Part shown: one piece after another, positions 12,062-24,247 of the stretch
Layout: every line of letters begins with the position of its first letter
Numbering within the stretch: position 1 is the first letter of the stretch
Origin: Mercurialis annua
Taxonomy: Eukaryota; Streptophyta; Magnoliopsida; Malpighiales; Euphorbiaceae
DNA length: 64,000 nt
Reading direction: 5' to 3'
Assembly: GCF_937616625.2 (NCBI RefSeq)
Contig: NC_065571.1
Coordinates: 53,615,651 to 53,679,650, forward strand
The notes under the pieces: model-generated
The model's input: only the letters and a program-made list of their open reading frames with translations
The model's database searches: none
Told to the model about the DNA's origin: nothing
Position numbers and translations under genes: made by a program

Positions 12062-14097
12062 CAATGAGATCATATTTAGAGTTCGATCAATTTAAAAATA
12101 TTATTTGTTTAATTAAATATACCAATGCTTCAATTTTAATTGAAAGTTATATAAATTTACGCATGCCAAATAAGATGTAATTATAATTTCACATAATATC
12201 TTACTCTTTTGGGTGAATTATTTATTTTAAGGGTTTATTAATGTGAAGTTGATAGCTTTTAGTGTCTTATTAGTTTAGAAATGAAATATCGTAATCACAG
12301 CTATTAAATTCCTTAATATGGCTTAATTAGTTTTTTTGTTGTCAAACATCAATTTTTTATAGCAATCAATACATAAATAATCATGATTAATGTTCTTGAT
12401 TAAGAATGATAAACTAAAAAGAACATGTTTTATAGAAAAAACTATATAATATTGCTGAAAATTCCAAGTGACTATATATAATAATCTTTGTTCGTAAATA
12501 TATACATCAATTATTGGGAAATTGTGGGCTCATAACCTTGTAATATATAGCTTATCAATATGAAAATGAAAGCCGGCCAAGAAAGGAGCATACTTAAATA
12601 TATATTGTTTATTTTCTTCACACTATCTCCTGTCCTACATCTAAAAATACTTTGTTGTAAACTTTCAATTGAATGTTTTTAAATTGGCATTCTCATTCTC
12701 AAATAACGTAATTATATGCTCCATTTAAAATTCAAGAAATTTCGTACCAAATGCGATTATATAAAGTATTCATTGAATTCAACTAATGTTTCAAATAAAT
12801 TTGGCATAGAATAGACATGTTCAATGGGAGGAGTATCAAAGTACCCACAATAGAACGGATTTAAAAATTTAATTTTCTTATTGATTTATTCAAACTCGTA
12901 TTATTTCTATTTTTTATAAATAAATTTAAATTATTAGTTTTATTTATTTTTTGATACAAATCTGAAAATAGAATAATCCAAATTCATCTTATAGATAAAG
13001 CTTAAGTAATAAAAATTAAATTAAAATTGAGTTTATATCATATTGACATTCTCATTCTCTATCATCAAGACTAACTCCAAATCGTAATTTCTCTTTAGCC
13101 AAAAGTTTAAATATATTAAGATAATCATCAAAATATATCGTCAATCAATTGTTTCATAAAAGTGAAAATACAAAGAAAAACTAACAATCAATCAACTGTA
13201 ATTAAAACAAAATAAAAAAATGGAATCCGAGAATGAAATTTTGACGGTATTAATAAATCAGAGAATTCAAATGTTAAAAATTCATGGACACCGTTTACAA
13301 CCAATACTTCATCTTTAATACGTTCTATGTCAAAAAACTTCAATGATTGGACAACAACTTTATACTTTCAAGAAATCACGCTAAATAGCTTTGAGCAAAA
13401 AAAAAATCGGCGCAAACAACGCTAAATAAAATCATAAAAACACATTAAAAAAACCAATTAGTCTCCACAAAACGGGACAATTTATTAAAATAAAATAAGA
13501 AATTAAATATGCGGGTGATAGAACGATGAATTTTTGGCTGAAGACCGGACTCACCACTTCACTACCCTCACAATCAAAACTTTGATTTTAAAGAGAAATT
13601 AGAGGATTATGTTTAGAGAGATATGAAGATAAGATGAATTAAAAATAATTAAATTAAAGAATTCAAATAATAAAGACTGTAAAAGTAATAATTACAAGTC
13701 TCTAACTGATAATTTAAATCTTCTGAATTAACGTAAATTTTATTTTATTTTTTCTCTAAACAACTCTGTATAAATATAATACCTGAAAACTATTTAATTA
13801 TTATTATTTCAAATTTCAATAACAATTTTATTTTTTTAAAAAAGTTAATAAAATATATTTTGGAGAAGTGATTTTCAAATCTCAATGTAAATCCATCTAT
13901 AATAGCACAAGATCCTTCACAACGACCTCGTTTAATAGGTATAGATATTAGATTAGTGAAATCAAAACGGTGCGTTTGGGGGTCCAATGTCCAAAATCAA
14001 CAAAGAAAAACCTTAACGAACAATCTTAAACCCTAATTCACCTTCTGCATTCATCACCAGCTTCATTTTCTCTCCGCAATCGAATCAGAGCTTGAAA
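12062..14097. other. AT-rich intergenic DNA and promoter side of the LYAR-like gene
   Basis: No gene or element with recognisable ends is seen between 12062 and about 13980. The last 100 bases before 14098 become less AT-rich and pyrimidine-rich, as in a 5' UTR. A TATA box could not be placed with confidence. Confidence 0.4.
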
Positions 14098-16120
14098 ATG
14101 GTGTGGTTTCAGTGTGAAGATTGCGGAGAGAGTTTGAAGAAACCTAAATTACTTAATCACTTCAGAATTTGCTCCGCCTACAAGGTATATTCTCTCTTCT
14201 TCCATAAGTTTTGTTTTTTTCAATTTTTAATCTCAATTACTGATTGGTTAATCTGATGTTCTAATGCTCAGCTATCGTGCATTGATTGCGGGGAAATGTT
14301 CGGGCAAGATAGTGTTCAGAGACACACTCAGTGCATCACTGAGGCGGTTTGTTTATTTTCTTTCTTATTTTAGTTTTAGTTTTTGGAGAATTTAAGGCTT
14401 GAAATTTTGTTGGCGATTTGCTTTGTGTTTAGGAAAAATATGGTCCGAAGGGACAAGGCGGTGTTTCAAATGGTAAAACAACAGCAACACCTAAATCTAA
14501 CAAGAAACAGCATCCTGATGTTGATATTACTGTCGGCTTATCTGATCGTCCACCTTGGTATTGCAGGTGAGTTATCAATTATTTTGTTTATCTAATCACG
14601 TTTATATTTATATTTCTTTGAATTCAGATGTAATTTGGCTGATTTGATTCCTGCTGATTTTAATTACGGAGTTTGATGAATACAGAAGTTGATGTGGTAA
14701 ATCTTTTTTAGTGTAAAGCTAGACATTCTACTTTTAAATCAAGTACAAGAGAGTTCACGCTCTGTAAAAGTAACAAGCTTGAGTTTTATTGCTTCATTTT
14801 TTAACTCGGAAAAGTGTTTGTCATTTGGCTATAACTTTATGTAGTTGCTATGCGCTCGATAAATTGCAAATGTAGTCGGTCTGATTGCAGCTTCTAATAT
14901 TTCATGCGATTTAATATCTGTGTACTTTTACTATGAGTAGAATTACATGGGTTTATCCATGCGGAATGAATATTGTGTTTTTTTGGTTCAGTATATCAAA
15001 CTCTATAAATATGTATATAATGGCAAGTTTACAGTGATGGAAGTTTTAAATCTAAAAACCATAGAGCAGTCTGGAGTTAATATTTCAAATGTACCATGTG
15101 TTATACAGTCTATGCAATACGAAGGCTACTAGTAAGCAGGCATTGCTTATCCATGCTGATGGAAAGAAGCATCGAGCAAAGGCCCGAGCTATTCATGCTG
15201 CTAAGCAGCAACAAGATCAACCAACCATAGATTCTACGGCAACTGAAACCACTTTGAACGGTGAATCACATGGTAATGGACATGTGAAGGAACAAACAGT
15301 ACAAGATACACCTGCAACACATGATAATTCAGGAACAGACAATTCAAAGTTGCAATCAGAGAAGAAGAGAAAACTTGATGATTCTGAAAGTAATGGTAAA
15401 AACACTTCTGGTGATGCTTTAGAGGAGACAAATCAAGGTATGATTCAGGAAGAAAATGCTAAAGCAGATGGTAAAGGTAGTCAGCTGAAGAAAGCTAAAC
15501 ACAATGGGCTTGAGGATTCTAAGGTCGTAGATTCCGGAGTCAAGAACATAAAGTTAAAAAAGTTGATCAAATCAACTTTGAAAACGGTAAAATTGATTTT
15601 CTATTTTAAACTACAGTAAACCATCATCATATTCATCAAATATAGTTGTGGTTCGGTTCATGTTTTTGGTTATGGAGGCAAATCTAATGTATAAATGGAA
15701 GTGGCTTGAATGGTATAAAGGAAGCATTTTATAACATTTAATTGGCTTATAATTTACAAATTCCATTCTTGTCTTTCTCCTGATATTTATTTTTGCATCG
15801 GAAAACAGAATCCAGATGGGGTTTTAAAGATGAAAAAACTGAAGAAAATTGCTGTCAAGTCTCTCCGGGAGTCTGGTAAAACAGAGGATGAAACCCAACT
15901 TAATGATATGATTGAGCAAAAGGTAGCCTCCAACAACTATATTTAATTTTTAAATGTCAATTTAAATTTTATTTTCCGCAATATTTATTCTTAGCTGATT
16001 AGAACTATATGCTGATGTCTAATACATATGGTAATTTTCCTGCTTAATTGTGGATAGATCAATACAAGTTCGAGATTCAGAGTTGATAACAAGTATGTGC
16101 ATCTGGTGGCTAAAGATTGA
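14098..16120 (+). CDS. LYAR-like C2HC zinc-finger nucleolar protein
   Basis: Six coding exons join in phase: 14098-14184, 14272-14346, 14433-14566, 15109-15586, 15809-15922 and 16058-16120, giving 316 residues. Two C2HC fingers sit at the N-terminus (C6, C9, H21, C25 and C32, C35, H47, C50). A third finger, WYCSLCN...H...H (C98, C101, H114, H120), lies across the exon 3/4 junction. A long Lys/Glu/Ser-rich linker follows, then a conserved C-terminal block (LKKLKK..., then [17 protein letters not shown]). This is the architecture of the cell growth-regulating nucleolar protein LYAR and its plant relatives, which bind nucleic acid and are linked to rRNA synthesis and ribosome assembly in animals; the plant role is less clear. 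The start was chosen because [10 protein letters not shown] is the usual beginning. The gene converges on the minus-strand gene at 17665. Confidence 0.9.
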
Positions 16121-16338
16121 ATTTTGGAGTTTTGATTGTAAAGACGAGATCAACTGCAGCATACAGCATCCTCTAATTTACCATTGTTTAGATCAATTGA
16201 GCTGTTCGCGGCTTCGCCTCTGCACCCACAATTTTGAGATCATTTGAAATGTTGTGTTAATTTATAGTTCTATTGTTTGTATTGCTTGAATTGCAGTATC
16301 TGCAGAGAACTTCCATGATTCTCGGCCTGTATTCTCTC

Positions 16339-16369
<31 letters not shown>

Positions 16370-17664
16370 CTTTGTCCTCCCCAAGGTAGATGCTATTTTG
16401 TTACTTAAAAGCATCATTTTGCAAGGGACGGTTGTTACCTATATTCTGGCAGTTAAATGAAGCAGTGCCATTTTGTGGATGTCGTAGATATGCGCGGCAA
16501 TTAAAAGCATCATTTCTTTAGGCAGATACATATGTCATTCTATTGAATTTTATCAATAACTGAATTCAGGTTTTAAATAATCATAGCCAAAAAAATCCAC
16601 CAAGGATAACTATAGGTGAGTGCATCAATTGGTTTGATTCCGTTTAGTTTTATTTAGTTGACAAGGTTTTATTACTATTAAAGAAAATTTCTTGTATTTT
16701 ATTGCTGTCTCCTCGTACTGAACATAATTAGGTAAATTATCCATTACCTATATTTTAAAAACAAAAATCAATTTGGAACTACAAATATGATCTAATCAAC
16801 AATAAATACAACTACAAATATTGTCTAATCAAAATTTTTCAAAGATAATTCATGTCCATTAAATTTTTTTTATCTAATGTAGTTTTCAAAATAAAAATAT
16901 AAATTAATGCATCAAATATAAAATTTACTATTTTTAAAATATTAAGAAGTAAATTTACTATAAATTACATGTTAGAAAATAATCAATATATTTAAAAATT
17001 TAAAAGTATAGAATATATGAGAAAATAATTCATATATTTATTTTTAAATAATTATACATGTATATATTTATACATTTAAATGTACATAGATGTTCAGTTT
17101 TTATATTCTTCAAACCAAATTAAAAATAAAAACCAAACATGTACAAGAACATCAACTAAACCAAATCTTATTTTCTCAACAAGTGATCAATTATTATAAA
17201 TTTACTTCATTCCTTCATGGTATTTGGTTTTTCGCATAAAGCATAAATTCTCTGGTCTTAAAGTTACAAGAACAGAGTAGGGCAAGGTTTCCTGCGCAAT
17301 TATTTGGTACTGGCTGAACTTGTACAATTGAATTAATTGAGAGTTTTTGTATGGGAAAGTAACCTATTTGATCTGTAAACTCATTAACATTATTCGCATA
17401 TTAACAAAGCCTCAAGCACCATTGCTATTAATAAACACTTACATAAATATCGACTATGATATATTTCTTCGTAAAGGCACCACAAAATACAGCTACTGCC
17501 AACGAAGTTCAGTTTTTTTGTATGTTTCTGGAGTGTGACTATGTCCAACTGTGCAGTGACATATTCTCTATCCTCTTCTGCTAGATATCGGCGCGGTTTC
17601 TTCCGAACTGTTTAGCGTCTCATTTTAAGATGCAAGTATTAAGAGCAGACTAGCAAGTGCCGGA
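16121..17664. other. Convergent intergenic region with a long T run
   Basis: This stretch contains the 3' UTR of the LYAR-like gene, a run of about 30 T at 16339-16368, and AT-rich DNA to 17200. No supported gene was found. The 3' UTR of the minus-strand gene should begin just below 17665. Confidence 0.4.
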
Positions 17665-19193
17665 CTAGAAGAGAGTACAGTAAGCTATAATGATCACCAA
17701 CACAACAGAGAATGTCATCGCCTGCATTATGAATTGCATTAAAGTTTTAGGAGTTAGACTCGGTAGACATTATATTTGTTTAAGATAGGGGGTACGGGTA
17801 CTGATAACACAACAACTAGATATATGGAGCACCGGAAAATAATAACAAGAGCCTTACACTTGATCCAGAAAAATACTTTACGTATGAGCTATGTAGCACG
17901 GAGACGGGTGGGGGGAAGTAGAACAATTTTACACACACGGCGAAACAACGTTATTTTAAGATTTTCTATGTTAAAAATGAATTTTCGTGTCCGAAACGTT
18001 TCTAAAACGAGAAATGTTGATCGCCTGAAGTGCCCCATGCTACTTAGCTTATGAAAGAGAGAGAGAGAGGAAGAACTTACAGCAATGGCGGCTGCAGCAA
18101 GGCCCGCTCGTTCCCTAGGATCCTTGCGGTAGTAGTTTCCAAAGTAAAGAAATGTGGCGTAGTACCACAGCAATGGGAATGCAAATCCTAACAGAAAACT
18201 GCAAAAGAAGATACTAGGGTGAGAATATGCGAAATTGTGTGCAAAACAAATTAGTTTGTTGAATACTCACGAAAACCATCCTACTCCACAGCCAAAGCAT
18301 GGAAGGGGTTTGTCATAAATCCCAACTGGGAAGTCCTCGGGATCTTTAAGAAGTGTATATTTGCCCTTTTCACGGTCTACGGCATCTGTGGCTTGCCCTG
18401 CCATTATCATAGTATCTCTCAGAAGATTGAAAAAAAAAGTGATTACTCAATACATCCTACAAAATGAATTTGACAAATGGAGGTAAAAGTCCATGGCAGG
18501 TAAATTATGTCGTACAAGTAAAAAATCACGATCTAGTGATATTTAAATGAAGCATAATAATAGCAGTTAGCAACCAAACACATTTATTAACACCAATGAA
18601 AAGAGTCTGAAGGAAAAGAAATGGGAATAAGTGAAAATTCAGGACACTAATTCGATTATTACTGTAGTTTCTAATAAATTGCAATTCAAAAGATATAAAC
18701 GACATTTTGATATTAGAAAACCACTTATTTAGCTGGCTAACATCTCAATAGGTAACTACCTTTACTCACTGAATAGTACCGTGCAGATGGCCTCAGAAGA
18801 TCAATATGCTTGTCAGATACCAGCTCAAGGCCGCTTCGAAAGCACTCTTTATCTTCAGCAGCAACATCTGCAGTGCCAAATGAAACTGATGGTGAGATCA
18901 CTTAGTAGATTTTTTGACAAGTTGAACAGTTTAGGTTCTGCTCCTCTGTGACCTAATTCTCCCAGAAGATAATACAAAGACAAAGAAGTATTTACTGCTA
19001 GTCCCAAGCCTAGATATCACAGATAATTCTTAGTTCGTGAATATATCATATGATCGTATCCTTTAACTAAAGTCAATGGCAATGTCATCCTAAGCAACAT
19101 AAATTTCCTATGCACCACGGTTCCAACTAGCTTACACAAACTAATATCGAAAACAAAATTATAAGGCGAGAAAGGAATAGTACTTTGATCCAT
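17665..19193 (-). CDS. 60S ribosomal protein L18a-like membrane protein
   Basis: Five coding exons on the minus strand join in phase: 19184-19193, 18760-18867, 18271-18397, 18081-18198 and 17665-17721, giving 139 residues. The first exon is only 10 coding bases (MDQ plus one base). The protein has a soluble N-terminal part ending DLLRPSARYYSVSKGQ, a KGKYTLLKDPEDFPVGIYDK segment, a CFGCGVGWF turn, a first membrane segment (about 80-100), the invariant LYFGNYYRKDPRERAGLAA loop and a second membrane segment at the C-terminus (about 115-139). Despite the family name this is not a ribosomal subunit; members are small two-helix membrane proteins of unknown biochemical role. An ATG at 18402-18404 looks like a start but lies in the acceptor end of an intron. 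The 5' UTR continues to about 19246 and probably into a further exon upstream. Confidence 0.85.
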
Positions 19194-20015
19194 ATGTTCC
19201 TAATCCGTGTATCCGCAGATTGTACTCCCCAAATCCTTATTTACCCCTGAAAACAAAGAACAAAATGCAAATATTAATTTCCAGCAAAAATATAAATTTC
19301 ATCCAGATAAACCTAATTGAGCACAACTCATCATGAATTCCCATATCAAAATTCTCTTCTACTACTGTTCCTTGAGAAAAATTGAATCCTTTTCACAACA
19401 TGTATGAAACAAGACAAACATTTAAAATGCTTAAGCCAACATATATGAGAATTTCAAAAACAGAAACTGGAACAATAAATCTTTAGCTGCATAACTCATA
19501 ATCAAACAAGCCAAGATTCTAATAAGTTATATTAGCAGTAAGAAAAAAGTCAACAAAAACATAAACACCCACAAATTTCCATCAATTACAAACCCGAAAA
19601 AATAAAAATAGCAAAAATTTAAGAACAATCACAGCCCAATATACCAAAACTGATTACTAACATGTACCATAAAAGAAACAAAATTTATACATAAAAACAA
19701 TGAATCAAAGGAAAAAAAAATAAAGGGTCTTGCCTGTGGATAAAAAACAGGGGCTGGGTTGCAAAAAACTGTAGTTTTGATCAAAAAAGATGATTAAAAA
19801 GAGGGTTTTTTGGGTTTAGGTCAGGTGGGAGAAGTATAAAAAAGAGAAGAGTTTTAGATGAGAAGCAAAGAGCTGTTGGTTTGTTTTGTTTGTTGTTTGA
19901 TCAATGATCACTAAACTAAACGCTGAGCAAAATTGACTCCTTTTGTTTTCTTTTCCTTTTTTTCTAATTTAATACTAATGGAAAGAAAACGACTTTTAAT
20001 GACAATAAATAACTC
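19194..20015 (-). promoter_or_regulatory. 5' UTR intron and promoter side of the L18a-like gene
   Basis: Non-coding leader sequence occupies 19194-19246, preceded on the minus strand by an acceptor-like TTTTCAG. A first leader exon probably lies near 19740-19870, where the DNA is less AT-rich and GA-rich on the minus strand. I could not fix a transcription start or TATA box. Confidence 0.35.
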
Positions 20016-20025
20016 TTTCTATTAA

Positions 20026-20372
20026 GGCTTAATGCTTTAAAAAAATTCCAAACATTCATCTTTTTTTTCAATCCTACCTTAACGTTAAAAATTTATCAAT
20101 TTTACCATATTTTATATTTTTCTATTTCAATTGTATTCTAAAGTATAAAATTGACCTTTTTTTATTTGATAAAATTTTTTAAAAAAATCTTCAAAAATGA
20201 TCAATTAATGTAAAAATAGTCAATTTAGAGAAGTTTTTTGAACTTATCAAATAGAAAAAGAGATACTGTTAAAATGAAAAAAATATGAAATAAAATAAAA
20301 TTGACTGATTTATAATGTCAGGATAGGATTGAAAAGGAGATGAAAGGTCGGGTTTTTTTTAAGGCGTTAGAC
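20026..20372. mobile_element. MITE with GGCTTAA-type ends, degenerate 10-bp duplication
   Basis: Inverted ends (GGCTTAATGCTTTAAAAAA on the left; the right end near 20355-20372 is its diverged complement) enclose AT-rich DNA. The flanks TTTCTATTAA (20016-20025) and TTTTTATTAA (20373-20382) agree in 9 of 10 bases. It is the most diverged of three related copies (see 4357-4852 and 49643-50146), so probably the oldest. Confidence 0.7.
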
Positions 20373-20564
20373 TTTTTATTAAATTATTTATTTTTAAAAA
20401 TAAATTATCAAAATATCATACTTTTAGAAAATAAGTACACTGATATTCACTTTTTATAACTAATTACATTATTTTTTTTTATTTTTCAAATTACTTTTTC
20501 AATTTTAAAAATATTTTTTTGGTGTTTTTTTAATTTTTCGTTAATGTTTTTATGATGTATTTAT

Positions 20565-20764
20565 AGCAGTGGCGAATCTAGACCGTGATTTGAGGTAGGA
20601 TACATGTTATAGTTCTTAGAATATGAGTTTTTGCTGGAAGCCTTTTGCTAAGTTGCGTATGTTTTCATGTGGCCAGGGTTTTGTTTATTTACCTATCTTA
20701 ATGGTAATTTCATTTTAATCAAAATTGGGATAGGGCCCAGGCTGGCCCTACCCTTGCTCTGTCT
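20565..20764. mobile_element. Small hAT-like MITE, 8-bp target duplication
   Basis: The left end reads AGCAGTGGCGAATC; the right end, read on the minus strand, begins AGACAGAGCAAGG, so the inverted match is short and imperfect. The 8-bp direct repeat GTATTTAT at 20557-20564 and 20765-20772 is exact, as for hAT transposons. It is 200 bp long and non-coding. A second, clearer member of the same type is at 37062-37268. Confidence 0.6.
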
Positions 20765-21014
20765 GTATTTATTGTAAATAAAAATTAGTTAGAAAATATT
20801 TTTATAAATATTTCATGAAACTGAATATCAAATGCAATTAACAATTCATAATAAAATTTTGTAAATATGTTTTGAAAATAAGGTAATTTGAAGAAAATCC
20901 TATAAAAATGCCTTTTTAAAGAAAAAGTAATGGAAAATCTAAACAAAATGTAGTAGGAGAAATAATGGTAGGTGAGAAAATAATGAAGAATGAGTTGCCA
21001 ATGATTATATTTTA

Positions 21015-21412
21015 GAGGAAATTAAACGTAACACTTGATTAGTGAAAATAATCTCAAAATTACTTGATTAACTTTTTTTTTTGCAACAGACATTTTTCTT
21101 TTTGATTTCAACACGTGTTCACATCTTTTAATATCATCCAACACGCGATTCTCTTATCTTTTCTTCCATCTTGTTTTTCCTCTTTCTTTTTTTCCTATTT
21201 CTTTCTTCTCTTCAATTTTCTCATTTTTTTCTTTAATATTATCAGGTAAATCATCAGTTGGAAAAAAATGTGTATGTCTAGTTTCGGCATGGACAAACTC
21301 AACACTGGCGGAGTTGCAGAGTATATGAACATGACCGTTCGCGTCAGCCTGGAGACGGCGGACGAGAGGAGGGAAGAACGATAGGGTAGTAGAGAGAGAT
21401 CGTTTAAAAGAT
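21015..21412. repeat. Left arm of the long inverted repeat, with an inverted BAHD gene piece
   Basis: Read on the minus strand, 21250-21412 encodes the same acyltransferase segment as the right arm (SFKRSLSTTLSFF, then LQADANGHVHILCNSAS), with a few substitutions, for example PPLVRRL where the right arm has SPLVGRL. The outer 230 bp is non-coding and matches the outer part of the right arm. Confidence 0.85.
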
Positions 21413-21655
21413 TTATCTTACCTTTTGTTTGGTAGCTTGTGATTTTGGATCTGTTAGAAATATTTGGTAGCTTGTGATTTTGTGTTTATGAAGATCCAAA
21501 ATCACAAGCTACCAAACAAAAGGTAAAGAATTTTCTTTACCTTTTGTTTGATAGCTTGTGATTTTGGATCTGTTAAAAATATTTGGTAGCTTGTGATTTT
21601 GTGTTTATGAAGATCCAAAATCACAAGCTATCAAACAAAAGGTAAGATAAATCAT
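21411..21655. repeat. Nested palindromes: two tandem hairpins forming one larger palindrome
   Basis: A word that begins CCTTTTGTTTGGTAGC and runs into TTGTGATTTTGGATCT is followed about 40 bp later by its complement, forming hairpin one (about 21417-21529). The same arrangement repeats as hairpin two (about 21534-21649). The outermost words GATTTATCTTACC and GGTAAGATAAATC and the centre near 21533 make the whole block one palindrome. Each hairpin loop holds an extra copy of part of the stem. Confidence 0.85.
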
Positions 21656-21756
21656 TCTTGTTCTTCTTCGATTCTTTAATTTATCAGATCTATAAATTGA
21701 TGGAAACGAAGCTTAAATCAAATTTGAGATTTGCTGTAATCTAATTGATTTCAGCA

Positions 21757-21918
21757 AAGATCGTTCAGGCGGCAACGGCACGGAAGAGCAGATCGGAGAA
21801 GATGGTTCAAGCGACAACAACTTGGAGGAGCAGATCGGAGAAGATGGTTCAAGCGACAACAACTTGGAGGAGCAGATCGGAGAAGAAGGTTCAGGTGGCA
21901 CCAACTCGGAGGAGCATA
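21757..21918 (+). repeat. 42-bp tandem repeat, four units
   Basis: Units start at 21757, 21799, 21841 and 21883; units 2 and 3 are identical and the last is shortened and diverged. In one frame each unit encodes a 14-residue word (KMVQATTTWRSRSE). The surrounding ORF has no recognised domain and I do not call it a gene. Confidence 0.8.
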
Positions 21919-22496
21919 CCAAAAGCACAAAAGTGTATTAGATATAATTATTGTGATATTACTGATGTTGTTTTTCACGCTGCTGTTGCTGCTATTTTTT
22001 TATGTTGATGTTGCTGCTATTTTCTGTTTGTTCTTATTACTGCTGTTGTTTTATAGAACTACTGCTGTTTTTTTAGTATACTTTTTGTATATTTGTTGTA
22101 TACGTTTAGTATACCCTTATATAAGTTTAGTATATTTTTTTATATGTTAACACAATTTTAAAATTAAAATAATAAAGTGTATCCAAATTAAATAATTTTA
22201 ATATTATATTGCTAATATTATTCGCATGTTCCTTAGTTTGTTATATGTAATGATTATTTATTTTTAATTATTACAATGGTTTGGTATATCTTTTGAATGT
22301 TTTATGTACAATGTATATTTGTTATATATACTGATTCGTTATACGTGCTGATTTTTTAAAATAATTACAATATTTGAACTAATCAAATTATGTATACTTT
22401 ATGTATATTATACTGTCTTTTTTTAATACTTCACAAATGCCAACACCTGCTATTATCAGTATTTGACATTACTTTTTACATATTTTAAAATAATAA

Positions 22497-23029
22497 ATAC
22501 ACGAAGAATATATTAGATATATATTATTTTAAAATAAAAAAAGTAGTTTATAAATTATACATAAAATATACATGAAGAATACACAAGGTATTTATTATTT
22601 TAAAATAAAAAAAATGTATGTACAAAATATACATAAAATATACACGAATAATACACAAGGTGTATTTATTATCTTAAAATTACAAAATACACACAAAATA
22701 TACACGAAGAATACACAAGGTGTATTTATTATTTTAAAATAAAAAAGTATGTACAAAATATACATAAAGTGTACACGAAGAATACACAAGGTGTATTTAT
22801 TATTTTCTAATTACAAAATACACACATTATACACGAAGAATACACAAGGTATATTTATTATTTTAAAATAAAAAAGTATGTACAAAATATACATAAAGTT
22901 TACACGAAAAATACACAAGATATATTTATTATTATTTTTTTAAAAAAGCATGTATAAAATATACACAAATAATACACGAGGTGTATTTATTATTTTAAAA
23001 TAAAAAAGTATGTACGAAATATACATAAA
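22497..23029. repeat. AT-rich minisatellite interrupted by the Ty3 insertion
   Basis: Irregular units of about 80-120 bp share the words ACACGAAGAATACACAAGG, TGTATTTATTATTTTAAAAT and AAAGTATGTACAAAATATAC. The array resumes on the far side of the Ty3 element at 31030 and fades by about 31180. It is non-coding. Confidence 0.7.
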
Positions 23030-23622
23030 TGATGGAGTCTGCCTTCTGAACCGGCGAGCGAACCTGCAAAACAGGGTAGAAGCTAACCGGACGGTGGTTG
23101 TCCGATTAACTCTCCGATGCTAAAGTCAGTTTAGAGCTTTGAGCAGCGTTTTGAGTATATGAATGTAATTGTGATTCTAGGCATACCTCGTGCTCCTTTT
23201 ATAGTAGTCGAATATACCTAGTAGAGTTGTATTAGGTAGGTGAATCCTACTTTGTAGGGATTCGGCCGTATCTTAAGGATTCTCCTGATTTGTCGAGATC
23301 TACCTTAATCTGATAAGAGTCCTATTTAGGAACGTCTTCCTAAATAGTCTTATCTTCCTAAAGTAGAGCTTATCCTTCCATATGTAGTGTTTGTGTCCAA
23401 ATAGGACAAGGTTTCCATATTTAGTCGTTTATCCGAATCCCGGACCTGACGCGCTCTTGGCGGATCATGTGGGATTCGGTCTTTATTAGTGTATTACCGA
23501 ATCTTAGAGATTCGGTATCTCCTTCATATCTTTCCGTCTTCAGGGGGAGTCCGGTGTCGCCTGAGAGTGGATCTCCTGCAACTCGGCTCCATTATACTTA
23601 CAGTAGGATTCGGTATCCATCA
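23030..23622 (-). repeat. LTR (3' LTR in the element's orientation)
   Basis: 593 bp, TG...CA termini, identical by eye to 30437-31029. It contains the imperfect palindrome ACCGAATC...GATTCGGT near 23506-23530. The polypurine tract borders it at 23623. Confidence 0.95.
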
Positions 23623-23640
23623 TTAGCCCCCCCGCAAGTG
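23623..23640 (-). other. Polypurine tract of the Ty3 element
   Basis: Read on the minus strand the sequence next to the LTR is TTGCGGGGGGGCTAA, a purine-rich stretch ending at the LTR boundary, the expected site for plus-strand priming. Confidence 0.8.
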
Positions 23641-23892
23641 AGCTGAAGTAGTTTGGCATTTATGCCTTAGTGGATTTTAGCTCTTTTGGAGCTGAGTTCT
23701 TTTATGCGGGCGAGTCGCTTTGTATTCCGGGCGAGTCGTTTCATATGTTTGTGGGTGACGTTTCTTCTTTAGTAAGATTCTGTATTGCCACGTGTTGTCC
23801 ATCAGTAGAGGGTTATGACTGGATGAACGACAAGTGTCTTCGTGCGCCATTAGTATTATGGGATCTCGTCTTTTCAGTTTCTTTGGTTCAGG

Positions 23893-23902
23893 CTATATAA
23901 TA
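23893..23902 (+). promoter_or_regulatory. TATA box of the antisense gene
   Basis: CTATATAATA lies about 350 bp before the ATG at 24248 and just inside the Ty3 element, in plus orientation. It is followed by a pyrimidine-rich leader. It would drive the plus-strand gene, opposite to retrotransposon transcription. Confidence 0.5.
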
Positions 23903-24247
23903 GTTCATTTTCTTTCATTTTCTTTCTTTTCCAACCTTTGCTTTCTCTGCAACTGCTAACCTTCAATTTCTTCAAGCTTTTCGTGGGTTTCCTTCTTCTG
24001 CTGTCAAGATTCCTCGTTTTCAAGTTGCTCCTTACCTTTCTTTTGATCCTGCGTATTTGCTTGCGAGGTATTTTACCTTTTCTTTAATTTTAATTTCCTG
24101 GTAGTTCTTCATTTTTGATTTTGTTCCTTCTGTTCTTGTTCTTCGCATTGTTCTTCGTCTTGTTCTCCTTCTTTTCCCTTCTTTTGATCTTTTAGAGTTT
24201 TAATTTTTTCATCATTCCGTGTTTCCCCCCCATTTAAAAATTTTAAA

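Noticed and set aside
18271..18404. Start codon of the L18a-like gene at 18404
   Set aside because: The ATG is in the last bases of an intron; the upstream exon joins in phase and supplies family-typical residues.
21713..22150. Several overlapping ORFs on both strands
   Set aside because: They arise from the 42-bp tandem repeat being a multiple of three; none has a domain or splice context.
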